A DNA stretch of 64,000 nucleotides from an uncultured Faecalicatena sp. (GTDB lineage Bacteria; Bacillota; Clostridia; Lachnospirales; Lachnospiraceae). The notes below the pieces were generated by a model, which saw only the letters and a list, made by a program, of their open reading frames with translations, was not told the origin of the DNA and did no database searches. Where the stretch lies: positions 110,188 through 174,187 of the forward strand of contig CAOKHZ010000004.1 of the NCBI GenBank assembly GCA_948468385.1, read 5' to 3'. Position numbers and translations under genes: made by a program. Shown in pieces: positions 8,246 to 16,768 of this stretch. Within the stretch, counting starts at the first letter, position 1. Every line of letters starts with the position of its first letter.

Positions 8246-9184
8246 TTATGCCAGCAATTCTTTCGGAATCCGCCTTTGCAATTCCTCCACGCTCCAAGTA
8301 CCGCTCTCTTCCTTGATTTCCTTTACAACCTCTGATTCCGACCAAAGCCCGATTACGCCGTCCGCCGCCAGTTTGAACAGCTTGCCGGTTATCTGTGATG
8401 CCTCCTCCGACGCAAGATACGCCAAAAACGGCACCATTCCCTCCGCCGTATGCTTCATCGCCTCCGGCGCAAAGGCCTCCACCACCTCCGGGGAAACTCC
8501 GTTTAAACGGTAAGTCGTCTTGGCGTTGTACCAGGAACGGGTTCTGGCTAACGGCGTGTAGACATTGACCGTAATCCCGCTATCTTTCAAATCCGAGGCC
8601 GCAGCCTTCGTCAAGGCGACAACGCCGGCATTTCCCGCCCCATAGGCGGCATAATTGGAAATCCCCACGAACGCGTCCGACGCGGAATTCAAAATGCGCC
8701 CATACCCTTGTTTTTTCATGTATGGCAAGGCATAATGCATCAAATAGTAGGTTCCCGAGAGCTTGGAGCGGATACTGATATCCCAAATTTTCAAATCCAT
8801 GTCCATGATACCTCCCGTCCAGTTTGAAGAAGCGTTATTGACGATGATGTCAATCCTTCCCCAATTCTCTACCGCCGTCTCCACCATCTTCTTTGCCATT
8901 TCCGGGTCGCTTACGTCCCCGAATACCGGAACGGCCTCGCCGCCTCTCTTGATAATTTCATCCGCCGTCGTCTTTGCATCCCCATTAAACTTTTCCAGTT
9001 CTTCCCGTTCTCCAGGGGTAAAATCCAATTTGGTTTCCTCAAACGCGTTGATGGAAGACCCCGGTTTCCGATTATTCGTGATCACCTTGCAGCCATGCTC
9101 CGCCAAACAAAGGGCGATGCACCTTCCCACCCCCTGACCCGAACCTATGACAATCGCTGTTTTTCCTGATAGAATCTGATTCAT
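8246..9184 (-). CDS. short-chain dehydrogenase/reductase-like protein lacking the catalytic lysine
   Basis: 312-residue Rossmann-fold protein of the SDR superfamily. The nucleotide-binding glycine motif is GSGQGVGRCIA (residues 14-24), and the NNAS motif is present in IDIIVNNASSNW. The active-site segment reads NYAAYGAGNAGV, so the usual YxxxK is Y-G-A-G-N and the catalytic lysine is replaced by asparagine (codon AAT, clear in the DNA). An insertion of about 30 residues after the second beta strand (TPGEREELEKFNGD) is also unusual. Start ATG follows AAGGAGGG. The gene stands alone behind a structured leader. It may be a non-catalytic or altered SDR; the substrate is unknown. Confidence 0.88.
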   Translation of the reverse strand: MNQILSGKTAIVIGSGQGVGRCIALCLAEHGCKVITNNRKPGSSINAFEETKLDFTPGEREELEKFNGDAKTTADEIIKRGGEAVPVFGDVSDPEMAKKMVETAVENWGRIDIIVNNASSNWTGGIMDMDLKIWDISIRSKLSGTYYLMHYALPYMKKQGYGRILNSASDAFVGISNYAAYGAGNAGVVALTKAAASDLKDSGITVNVYTPLARTRSWYNAKTTYRLNGVSPEVVEAFAPEAMKHTAEGMVPFLAYLASEEASQITGKLFKLAADGVIGLWSESEVVKEIKEESGTWSVEELQRRIPKELLA

Positions 9185-9207
9185 GATACCCTCCTTGAAG
9201 TTTCCTT

Positions 9208-9302
9208 ATGCGGCTGTTCGCATCTTGTTATACGGAGCGGCAAATTTATTTGATGCTCCGTATATAGACAAAGGACAGCACGTTTCCCCGCACTGTCCTT
9301 TG
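9208..9302 (-). promoter_or_regulatory. three consecutive hairpins upstream of the SDR gene
   Basis: On the minus strand: CAAAGGACAG/CTGTCCTTTG (9269-9278 with 9293-9302, perfect 10 bp), TATACGGAGC/GCTCCGTATA (9229-9238 with 9255-9264, perfect 10 bp, with an inner CAAA/TTTG pair) and ATGCG/CGCAT (9208-9223). They lie between the Sel1 terminator and the SDR ribosome binding site, so they may form a structured 5' leader or operators. Confidence 0.5.
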
Positions 9303-9340
9303 ACATACTAACGCTATATAGATTGTAAATGAAATTCTAT

Positions 9341-9398
9341 AAAAAAGAGTAGGATGATTTTTTTGTATTCTAGGAGAAAAACATTATAAAATCCTACT
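9341..9398 (-). terminator. intrinsic terminator of the Sel1-repeat gene
   Basis: AGTAGGAT/ATCCTACT stem (9348-9355 with 9391-9398) with a long AT-rich loop, followed on the minus strand by CTTTTTTATAG. It begins 3 bp after the stop codon. Confidence 0.65.
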
Positions 9399-9400
9399 TT

Positions 9401-10651
9401 TTACCTCCTCACCCATTTCCCAAACAGCGTCTTTTTATAACGCAGCCGCTCCTGCATCGCCTCGTTATAGTCCCCGGCCTTCTGCAGGTATTCCATGCCT
9501 TTTTTGATGTCCTCCGGCACGCCCAGGCCCCTGGCATGGATGAATCCGAGCATGAAGAACACTTCCTCGTTCTTTTTGCCCACCATCTCCAAAAACTGCC
9601 TCGCCTTCACGTAATCCTGCTGCGTGCCCAGGCCATAGAAGTAACATTTGGCCAGATAGAGTACGCCCCAGTTACTTTTGTGGGCATAGGCATAGTTAAA
9701 TAATTGGAACGCCTTCACATAGTCCCGCGCCACGCCCCTGCCATTAAAGCACATCTCGCCGAGGGTATTGGCACAGCCTATCTTGCTGCCGCTGTCGCGC
9801 GGTTCTGCCATTCCTCTTTCAAAACAGTGAACGGCATAATCCAAATTTTGCGGCACCAGCTTCCCCTGATCATAAGCATGACCAACGTCATACCACGCGA
9901 GCGGCTCACCTCCCTCGAGAGCCTGCTGATACCAGTAAAAGGCTCCCGCCTTGTCCCCGGCTTTTTCCAGTTGTTCCCCATAAAAATACTGAAGATACGG
10001 ATTTCCCGTCTCCGCCCCTATCTTGTACAAGTCCCTTGCCTTCTCCGGCTGGGGAAGGATGATGTCCTCGTCCCCCTGACGATAATACCGATCCAGATTA
10101 TTTGCCGCAAAATAAATGCCGCCTCGAAGCGCCTTCCAAAACCACTCCTCACACTGGGAAATATTTTCCTTTAAATATGCCTTGTACTCCGCACGGTTGG
10201 AAAACGAATTCTCCCCCTTTTTCTGAATCCGCAGAAAGTCCCACCAGAAATAACTGTTGGCAATCGTATACTGGCAAAAAGCATCTCCGGCTTTCGCGCA
10301 TGCCAGCACCTTGTCGAACGCTTCCTGAAGGTCTGCAAATGGCATGCTCGCCTCCACGGAAGGAGTCAGTTCCCCGCTGCGCAGACAAATCAGCACGCCA
10401 AGGGCGCTCCCCTGCTTCACGGACTCATGGTATAACTTCGTGGCCCGCCTGTCATCTACCGGAAAATGATGGCCGTCCCACACATACCCCGGACCGCATA
10501 GGCACCGCGCCAAAAAACAACTCGCGTCACCGTCCCCGGCGGCAGAAGCCCTCTCCAACAATTGAAGCCCTTCCATTCCCTTTCCAGACCGCATGTCATA
10601 ATAAATGTACTGTAATGCCTGCTCCACTGAATCACTAAAACATCTTCCCAT
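9401..10651 (-). CDS. Sel1-like repeat (TPR-type) protein
   Basis: 416-residue protein built mainly from Sel1-like repeats of about 36 residues, seen as A..YY..G.....DY.KA..... units, for example ARDYVKAFQLFNYAYAHKS and QQDYVKARQFLEMV. Such solenoids bind partner proteins. There is no signal peptide or membrane segment, so it is probably cytoplasmic. It lies 28 bp downstream of the membrane-protein gene at 10680-12002 in the same direction and ends at a clear terminator, so the two form a likely operon. The partner and role are unknown. Confidence 0.88.
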   Translation of the reverse strand: MGRCFSDSVEQALQYIYYDMRSGKGMEGLQLLERASAAGDGDASCFLARCLCGPGYVWDGHHFPVDDRRATKLYHESVKQGSALGVLICLRSGELTPSVEASMPFADLQEAFDKVLACAKAGDAFCQYTIANSYFWWDFLRIQKKGENSFSNRAEYKAYLKENISQCEEWFWKALRGGIYFAANNLDRYYRQGDEDIILPQPEKARDLYKIGAETGNPYLQYFYGEQLEKAGDKAGAFYWYQQALEGGEPLAWYDVGHAYDQGKLVPQNLDYAVHCFERGMAEPRDSGSKIGCANTLGEMCFNGRGVARDYVKAFQLFNYAYAHKSNWGVLYLAKCYFYGLGTQQDYVKARQFLEMVGKKNEEVFFMLGFIHARGLGVPEDIKKGMEYLQKAGDYNEAMQERLRYKKTLFGKWVRR

Positions 10652-10679
10652 CTCTGATTACTTCCTTTCATTTTTTATT

Positions 10680-12002
10680 TTATTGTCTTGGCGTAAACTC
10701 TTTCCACTCCGACCAGTTCGGCGTAAAACGTCGGTCATAGTACTCCACCAGCCATTTCGCGGCCTGCCTATCACTGCAGCGCGTCTTGTAGTAACGCAAT
10801 TTTCCATCTACCGGCCATGTCATCTGGACGTAGCATCGTCCGTCGTTTTTGTCCCCGGCGGCAACGTCCATGCATAAGTAGCCGCCCGGCAAAAGCAAAT
10901 TGACAGATTGATATGTACGGTTGACAAGCCCGTCCGCCACCACGCAGACATCCGTTCTTTCGAACGTGTCATGGCTTTGAAACACCCGCTGCGGCGTCAT
11001 CAATGCCAATCGCCCCTCCAAGTTCTTCCCTGCCGGATTGCCCGATGCCCCGGAAGATCCAAATGCAACGGACTGCGGCAATACGACTGAATGCAAGCCG
11101 CCCCACGCGCTTTGTACGCCCTCCGCCCGCTCGCTTTCCGCCTCTTCCCGCTGGCTTTTACGCCGTCTGTATTCCCGCAACAACTTCTCCCACTCCTCGT
11201 CGGATTTTCTGGTATATTGCGTATGCTCGGAATACGGTGCAAACAACGCGTCCGGCGCATGAAGTTTCACACAATCCAACAGCATGGGCAGCTCTTTCGG
11301 GTTCTTTAACTCGAACGTCCACTCCTGCCTCCGGTCGTCCAAAATAATCATCTGTATGACGTGAGTAACCCGGGTTCTGCCTCCTTGTTGGTGATAGGTC
11401 TTCTCGTTTCGCCAAAACACCACCCGGATACGGGAAATGTCCGTGACCACGTCGCCAAATACCCACTTCTTCCCGACTGCCACCTTGTCAAACCACTGGC
11501 CGTTTTCCGCAATGTCTGCGTCCACCATGGCAAACAGCTCCCGCGCGTTTGGTGCCTCGTCGGGATAAGGCATCTGAGAACGAATCGACTTGGCCAGGCC
11601 GCTCTTCGCCGGACAAATCGCGTCCCGCAAGGCAATGTAGCCTTCATATATCCCGGCCACGAAAAATCCCACCACAAATACGGCCGCCGCTATCATCTTT
11701 ATGTATTCTTCCGTCTCCTGGTAATACTGGACTTCCTCCATGCTCGCCACGATATACACGGCAACGCAGGCTCCCAACGCGAAGAACAATGCCGTCCACC
11801 CCAGCTTGGTCAAATGGTTCCGGCAACGCTGCAGGCAATACCCTTCCTCCGGCCCTCTGGGTTCGTGCTTTTTCTTTAACGCCATCAAGCCCAGAATCAC
11901 CGGAATCGCCCAAAGGCGCAAAAGCAAGGCCAGTGAGATATAAATCAGCACGTTCCAAGGCCACGCAAGCCACAATATCGGTTTTACTTCCTTCTCCTCC
12001 AT
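10680..12002 (-). CDS. membrane protein of unknown function
   Basis: 440-residue protein with about four hydrophobic segments in the first 130 residues (two near residues 10-40 and two near 70-125). A long, mostly soluble C-terminal part follows, including a charged coiled-coil-like stretch (REYRRRKSQREEAESERAE). The segment FGDVVTDISRIRVVFWRNEK to ELPMLLDCVKLHAPDA suggests a PH-like or bacterial-PH fold. I do not recognise the family. ATG follows AGGGAGGG. It is the first gene of a two-gene unit with the Sel1-repeat protein, which may be its cytoplasmic partner. Confidence 0.75.
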   Translation of the reverse strand: MEEKEVKPILWLAWPWNVLIYISLALLLRLWAIPVILGLMALKKKHEPRGPEEGYCLQRCRNHLTKLGWTALFFALGACVAVYIVASMEEVQYYQETEEYIKMIAAAVFVVGFFVAGIYEGYIALRDAICPAKSGLAKSIRSQMPYPDEAPNARELFAMVDADIAENGQWFDKVAVGKKWVFGDVVTDISRIRVVFWRNEKTYHQQGGRTRVTHVIQMIILDDRRQEWTFELKNPKELPMLLDCVKLHAPDALFAPYSEHTQYTRKSDEEWEKLLREYRRRKSQREEAESERAEGVQSAWGGLHSVVLPQSVAFGSSGASGNPAGKNLEGRLALMTPQRVFQSHDTFERTDVCVVADGLVNRTYQSVNLLLPGGYLCMDVAAGDKNDGRCYVQMTWPVDGKLRYYKTRCSDRQAAKWLVEYYDRRFTPNWSEWKEFTPRQ

Positions 12003-12109
12003 CTTTGCATTCCCTCCCTATGATTTTTATCATTATGAACCACTCATTGTCTAAAACCAATGAGTTTCTTTCTTCAAATGTATTTCTGTCGTCTATATTC
12101 TCTTAAGTC

Positions 12110-12643
12110 TCACTGCACCGTTATCGAAAATTCCTCATAAATCCCCACCGGCACGGCTTCCCCGAACAAATACTCTTCCATATTGTCCGCTTCGAAATTA
12201 TAAACCGTGACCAGGTTTCTATCCTGGTCAACCACCCAATACTCCCTGACTCCTGCCGTGCGATACTTTAGCAACTTTTTATAGTAATCCATTCGCCGAC
12301 TGCTCGGTGAAACAATTTCTATAATCCAATCCGGCGCACCCTGACAGCCATTTTCCGTGATTTTATTCTTATCACATATAACGGAGATATCGGGCTCCAC
12401 ATAATTTTTACTACTTTCACTTAAAAACACGGCAAATGGAGCTGGAAACACCTCACATTCTCCCTTTTTGGCCCGAACGTAATTTCCAATCTCCCGGTCA
12501 AAAAAATGAACCAACCGTTGATGAGCCGTACTGGGCGGTGCCATGTAATAAATTTGTCCGTCAATCAGCTCCGCACGTTCACCATCCGGCAAGGCATAGA
12601 TATCCTCTATTGTATATTCGACTTCTTTTCTCAGTGCCTGCAC
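12110..12643 (-). CDS. Uma2-family (DUF820) PD-(D/E)XK nuclease-like protein
   Basis: 177-residue protein if translation starts at the GTG at 12641-12643; the open frame extends to 12808 but the extra N-terminus looks unrelated to the family. It opens with the conserved run YTIEDIYALPDGERAELIDG. The likely metal-binding core is VEPDISVICD, then WIIEIVSPSS, then a downstream lysine in YYKKLLKYRTAGVREYWVVD, matching the PD...ExK restriction-endonuclease fold. Uma2 proteins are widespread and mostly uncharacterised. It stands alone, with no mobile element visible next to it. Confidence 0.85.
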   Translation of the reverse strand: MQALRKEVEYTIEDIYALPDGERAELIDGQIYYMAPPSTAHQRLVHFFDREIGNYVRAKKGECEVFPAPFAVFLSESSKNYVEPDISVICDKNKITENGCQGAPDWIIEIVSPSSRRMDYYKKLLKYRTAGVREYWVVDQDRNLVTVYNFEADNMEEYLFGEAVPVGIYEEFSITVQ

Positions 12644-12787
12644 CTTATCACGACCTCTCCAATTACAGATAATGATGGAACCCCTTTTCACATTACTGAT
12701 TTTAACACACCTATCCAGGATTCTCAACACCCATATTTTTTTATAAGAGGATTTTTTCAACCCACTGGAAGGAGTTACAGATTTACG

Positions 12788-12834
12788 AAAAAATATCCCG
12801 GCTGCCAAATTGAAATTGACAACCGGGATATTTT
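12788..12834 (-). terminator. intrinsic terminator of the MCP operon
   Basis: Perfect 12-bp inverted repeat AAAATATCCCGG/CCGGGATATTTT (12790-12801 with 12823-12834). On the minus strand a run of six T follows. It lies 52 bp after the chemoreceptor stop codon. The rest of 12644-12885 shows no gene. Confidence 0.8.
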
Positions 12835-12885
12835 CATCCTTGAATGAACATCCAGAACACCATGGTCTGCAGCACCGCCTTCGTT

Positions 12886-14472
12886 CTACAAATTTGAAAA
12901 CGCCTCCGTTTCCCTATTAAGTTCCTCCACTATTTCTTTATTGGTATCCATGCGGGCCGTTATGTCCTCCATATTCCTTACCATGTCCTGGGCGCTGTCG
13001 GCGACCCCCGAAATGCCAACGACGCTTTCATCAATCGCCTTGGTAATTGACGCGATGGACGACACGATTTCGGTTATGGAATTTCTAAAATGCGTTACTT
13101 TATCATTAAATTCATCCATCACGCCCTCTATATAAACGGCATCATTCTTATACTGGCTTCCGGTACGCGCGAATTCCTGAAACTGGGTAAGTATGGACTC
13201 ATTCAAATAATCCACGAGGCATTGGGCATTTTGAGAAAGATTATGCACCGACCTGGTCACGGTTTCATTGATTTCCTGGATTCGGTTCGCCGTCGTCTGG
13301 CTGGACTCGGCCAGTTCCAGGATTTCCTTTGCCACCACCGCAAACCCACGACCCGCGTCCCCCGCCCTTGCCGCCTCAACGGAAGCGTTTAACGCAATCA
13401 AGTTAATGTTGGAGGCAATGTTCTTGATTTCCTTTGTAAGACTGTTAATCTGATCCACACTGCGGCTGTTCTCTATCGCTTCATTTAATACTTCCAAAAT
13501 CTCCGCCACCTTGGCATCGGTCATCTCCAACGTAGCCTGCGCCGAACGCTCCATCGCGTCCGCCCGTGTCTTCATTTTCACGGAATAGTCGGTAATGTCG
13601 CCACATTCCCCCGCCATGTCATTCGCGCCAAACTCAATTTTTTCCGCACTACGGTTAATATTTGACGCATTGGATGCCACTTCCTGGACGGATGCCGATA
13701 ATTCTTCCGCCACGGCAGACAAATCCATGGAACGTTGATTGGAATGCCTGGTACTTTCTAAAACCCCTCCCACCACGGTACTGATTCGCCCCGCACTTTC
13801 ATTCAATGTGGACAAAATATTCTTAATTGGTTTGACAACATAATTCAGTACGATGGAAATCGCAGTAAATACCAGTATCAGACACAACGCGATTGTCAGG
13901 ACGCTAGTGATCATGGAAATCACGAATGCCGAGGATAACCGCCCTCTCGCCTGCGCCGTCTGTGCATTGACGGAAGCTTCCAGCTCCTTGATATCGTTTT
14001 CCATTGCATCGCTAAAAGAAGCCACGTCTCCATTTGCATAGGCGTACGCATCCTGCGTCTTGCTACTTGCACTTGCACAGACAAGATGCACCAGTGCATG
14101 TTTAAATGAATCATAGTTGGTCAAAAGATTTTGATAAGTACCTGCATCCTTTTCCGAAATATAGCTTTCATATTCCGCCAGCATGCCATCTAGCACGCTT
14201 TCCTCTTCCTTAATCATGGTCACAAGGTCAAGCATGGTATTATAATTTGTCGCCACGATATGGGACAATGCCATTTTATGTATGTCCATGGTAGAGCGGC
14301 GAATTTCAGCCAGTTGGTCTTTTCCAGACATATAATCGTCCACGATGACCGTTGCATTGGCATTCACGTTCCAGATGTTGGCAGCCGCCAAAACATTTGA
14401 AACAAACGCAACGATTCCTAATAGGGCGATAAGTATAATTAAACGGTTTTTAATACTGATATTGCTTTTCAT
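12886..14472 (-). CDS. methyl-accepting chemotaxis protein
   Basis: 528-residue chemoreceptor. A membrane segment lies at about residues 10-30, a four-helix-bundle-type sensor region at about 31-185, and a second membrane segment at about 187-215. The cytoplasmic signalling coiled coil follows, with the hairpin tip LNASVEAARAGDAGRGFAVV. The canonical EVR after the tip is EIL here. It probably signals to CheA/CheW. The gene is 28 bp downstream of a sugar-binding lipoprotein gene and shares its transcript, so the binding protein probably presents its ligand to this receptor; that coupling is inferred. ATG follows GGAGGA. Confidence 0.95.
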   Translation of the reverse strand: MKSNISIKNRLIILIALLGIVAFVSNVLAAANIWNVNANATVIVDDYMSGKDQLAEIRRSTMDIHKMALSHIVATNYNTMLDLVTMIKEEESVLDGMLAEYESYISEKDAGTYQNLLTNYDSFKHALVHLVCASASSKTQDAYAYANGDVASFSDAMENDIKELEASVNAQTAQARGRLSSAFVISMITSVLTIALCLILVFTAISIVLNYVVKPIKNILSTLNESAGRISTVVGGVLESTRHSNQRSMDLSAVAEELSASVQEVASNASNINRSAEKIEFGANDMAGECGDITDYSVKMKTRADAMERSAQATLEMTDAKVAEILEVLNEAIENSRSVDQINSLTKEIKNIASNINLIALNASVEAARAGDAGRGFAVVAKEILELAESSQTTANRIQEINETVTRSVHNLSQNAQCLVDYLNESILTQFQEFARTGSQYKNDAVYIEGVMDEFNDKVTHFRNSITEIVSSIASITKAIDESVVGISGVADSAQDMVRNMEDITARMDTNKEIVEELNRETEAFSNL

Positions 14473-14500
14473 CGACTACATCCTCCGAGCACTTCTTTGA

Positions 14501-15748
14501 CTACTTTGTAATTTCTTCCACCATCTTGTCCAGTTGGTTTTGAAGAGGTTGTCCCGACGGGTTTCCTTCCGCCATATTTCCCGCAAACTCCGAAACCGGA
14601 TCCCAATAGTTGCCGCCAATGCGCTGCAGTACGGAATAATCGGATTGTTCCATCAAGGCCGAAATCGCCGGTGACTCCTGCACTTTTGCCGACTCGGACG
14701 CATTGATATTGGCCGGCCCTTGTCCTCTTACTTCAAAACGCATCTGCTGGTTCTGCTCGTTGGTAATCCATTCTGCCAGTTTGCAGGCCCAATCATAGTG
14801 CTCGGAATATGCATTTACGCCAATCAGCTTGTAACCTGAAAAAGACGCCATCTGGACCTGCTTTCCACCGCAGGTATAAGTGGGCAGTTTGACCGCCCCA
14901 TAGTCGTTCCCCCACGCTTCTTCCACCTCGACGGCATTCCAAACGCCGCTGATACCCGCAATCACGGATCCGTCCCATACGCCGGATAAGAAGCTGGTCT
15001 CGTCCCCATTCAAAAAACCGGGACTTTCCGCGACGGCCAGCATGGCTCGTGCCACGTCTACTCCCTTAATGTCGCCGTCCGTTCCATTCCACGTACAGTA
15101 ATTCGTAATCCCGTCTTCACTCAATCCCACCTCAAGTCCAGTATTACCAAAAAAAGAATACACGTACCAGCCGGAAGACCAGTCCATTGTAACCTTTTTC
15201 CCGTTGTTCGCCGCCACCTCAAGTATCCCCTCCAGCGTTTCTACGTCCTGACTTGTCAGATACCGTTTATTATAATAAAGAAAATACCCGTTGTCCGCCG
15301 TCAGCGGATAGGCATACAAGATTCCCCCTATGGAAGCCGCTTCCACCGCCCCCTCCAGATTTTCCATTTTAATGGCGTCTGCATTTTCAACCGGTTCCAA
15401 GGCTCCCGCCGCGGCCAGTGTATTGAGCTGGTCGTCCGCAAAGGCAAAAACATCGGCGCCGCCCTCTAAGTCTTCCATTAAAGCATCCTTACAAGTTGAT
15501 TCTCCCTGTACCTCAAATGTGATATTAAAGTCAGCCTGCCCCTGATACTCTGCCTGAAAGCTTTCGATTATCCGGTTCAAAAGCGCCTCGTCTTCTTCCG
15601 CGCCCCATACAACCAAATCCACGGTCTCTGAAGCCGCGCTTCCACCCGCTTCGCCGTCCTTTGCTTCGTTCTGAACGCCTTTTTTGCATCCTGACAGCAA
15701 GATAGAAAATGTCATCGCCATAATGAATGCATACATCCCTTTTTTCAT
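14501..15748 (-). CDS. extracellular sugar-binding lipoprotein (family 1) linked to a chemoreceptor
   Basis: 415-residue MalE-like binding protein with the lipobox LLSGC (Cys21) and a charged linker. The mature part has the family features VVWGAEEDEALLNRIIESF at the start, YPLTADNGYFLYYNKRYL in the hinge region and SGYKLIGVNAYSEH. No permease or ATPase gene is adjacent; the next gene in the operon is a chemoreceptor. It could serve only as a chemosensory ligand receptor or share permeases encoded elsewhere. A good promoter lies upstream (TTGCGA, 17 bp, TATAAT). ATG follows AGGAGG. Confidence 0.92.
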   Translation of the reverse strand: MKKGMYAFIMAMTFSILLSGCKKGVQNEAKDGEAGGSAASETVDLVVWGAEEDEALLNRIIESFQAEYQGQADFNITFEVQGESTCKDALMEDLEGGADVFAFADDQLNTLAAAGALEPVENADAIKMENLEGAVEAASIGGILYAYPLTADNGYFLYYNKRYLTSQDVETLEGILEVAANNGKKVTMDWSSGWYVYSFFGNTGLEVGLSEDGITNYCTWNGTDGDIKGVDVARAMLAVAESPGFLNGDETSFLSGVWDGSVIAGISGVWNAVEVEEAWGNDYGAVKLPTYTCGGKQVQMASFSGYKLIGVNAYSEHYDWACKLAEWITNEQNQQMRFEVRGQGPANINASESAKVQESPAISALMEQSDYSVLQRIGGNYWDPVSEFAGNMAEGNPSGQPLQNQLDKMVEEITK

Positions 15749-15785
15749 ATCTGCCTCCTAATATTTCACATCTTTTTCGTCCGAT

Positions 15786-15833
15786 ATTATATCATTTCAG
15801 ATACATTTTCGCAAGATTCTGTCATGCTGACAG
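15786..15833 (-). promoter_or_regulatory. promoter and palindromic operator of the binding protein-MCP operon
   Basis: Minus-strand -35 TTGCGA (15809-15814) and -10 TATAAT (15786-15791) with 17-bp spacing. A perfect palindrome, CTGTCA-TGC-TGACAG (15819-15833), lies directly upstream of the -35. The divergent XRE gene at 15971 is a candidate for binding it. Confidence 0.6.
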
Positions 15834-15970
15834 TAAAATTTTCCCAGATTCTACCGCCAGTCGGTTGTCATTTCTTCGCCCAGGCATTACAATAAAAGTC
15901 AGGAACAAGCAGTCTCCCGTCCGGCTCACCGCCCGCGGGATGAAGAAAAATAAAGAAAGCTGGTGGACTT

Positions 15971-16744
15971 ATGTTTGAAATTGATAAAACCGTCTTCGGT
16001 GAATTTCTCGCACGACAGAGAAGGGAAAAGGGATACACGCAAAAAGAACTTGCCGCAAAATTATTCGTCTCCGACAAAGCCGTCAGCAAATGGGAACGGG
16101 GACTTAGCATGCCGGACATTTCCCTCTTGATTCCCTTATCGGAAATCCTTGGCGTGACCGTCACGGAATTGTTGGAGGGGCGCAAGTTCGAACAAACGGA
16201 GGAAATGGACGTAAACCAAGTGGAAATGCTCGTGCAGAAAACATTGAAATTCTCGGAAGATACCCCCGAGCGGCGAAAGGAACGGCACGCGAAACATTTC
16301 ATCCTTTTTGGCGGCTGCACGCTGCTTTCGATACTGGAACTCCTCGCCGGAATCTGGTATCTGGCCGTGACCGACATATCCCACCTTTCCACAAATTTGC
16401 TCGTGATGGAACTGCTCAGTTTCATATTCGGAGTTTATTTCTGGTTCTTCGTAAAAGAACGGCTGCCGTCCTATTATGATGAAAATAAAATCAACGTGTA
16501 TTCGGACGGCATTTTCCGCATGGACATGGTCGGGGTGAATTTCAATAACAGCAACTGGCCCTACATTGTGAAATGCGGACGGACGTGGACGGCCGCGACC
16601 TTGGTCCTCGTCCCGATTGCCGTCTTTTTCTCCTCGCTAACGACAAACTTCCTATGGAACAATGTATTTTGGATGGGCACCCTGATCGTCTACTTGCTGA
16701 CGCTTTTTCTGCCCATTTATATCATAGGGCGGAAATACGCATAA
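15971..16744 (+). CDS. XRE-type HTH regulator with C-terminal membrane domain
   Basis: 257-residue protein. Residues about 8-65 are a Cro/C1-type helix-turn-helix (REKGYTQKELAAKLFVSDKA then VSKWERGLSMPD). Residues about 115-255 contain four to five hydrophobic segments and a polar segment with NVYSDGIFRMDMVG. Such one-component, membrane-anchored XRE proteins are common in Clostridia and may sense envelope state. It is transcribed away from the binding protein-MCP operon and converges on the membrane gene at 16769. Ribosome binding site is weak (GGTGG). Confidence 0.85.
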   Translation: MFEIDKTVFGEFLARQRREKGYTQKELAAKLFVSDKAVSKWERGLSMPDISLLIPLSEILGVTVTELLEGRKFEQTEEMDVNQVEMLVQKTLKFSEDTPERRKERHAKHFILFGGCTLLSILELLAGIWYLAVTDISHLSTNLLVMELLSFIFGVYFWFFVKERLPSYYDENKINVYSDGIFRMDMVGVNFNNSNWPYIVKCGRTWTAATLVLVPIAVFFSSLTTNFLWNNVFWMGTLIVYLLTLFLPIYIIGRKYA

Positions 16745-16768
16745 CGATGCCAAAAGCGGTGCACGAAA

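Noticed and set aside
12644-12808. Longer N-terminus for the Uma2-like protein
   Set aside because: The extra residues do not resemble the family and the conserved start YTIEDIY lies close to the GTG at 12643.
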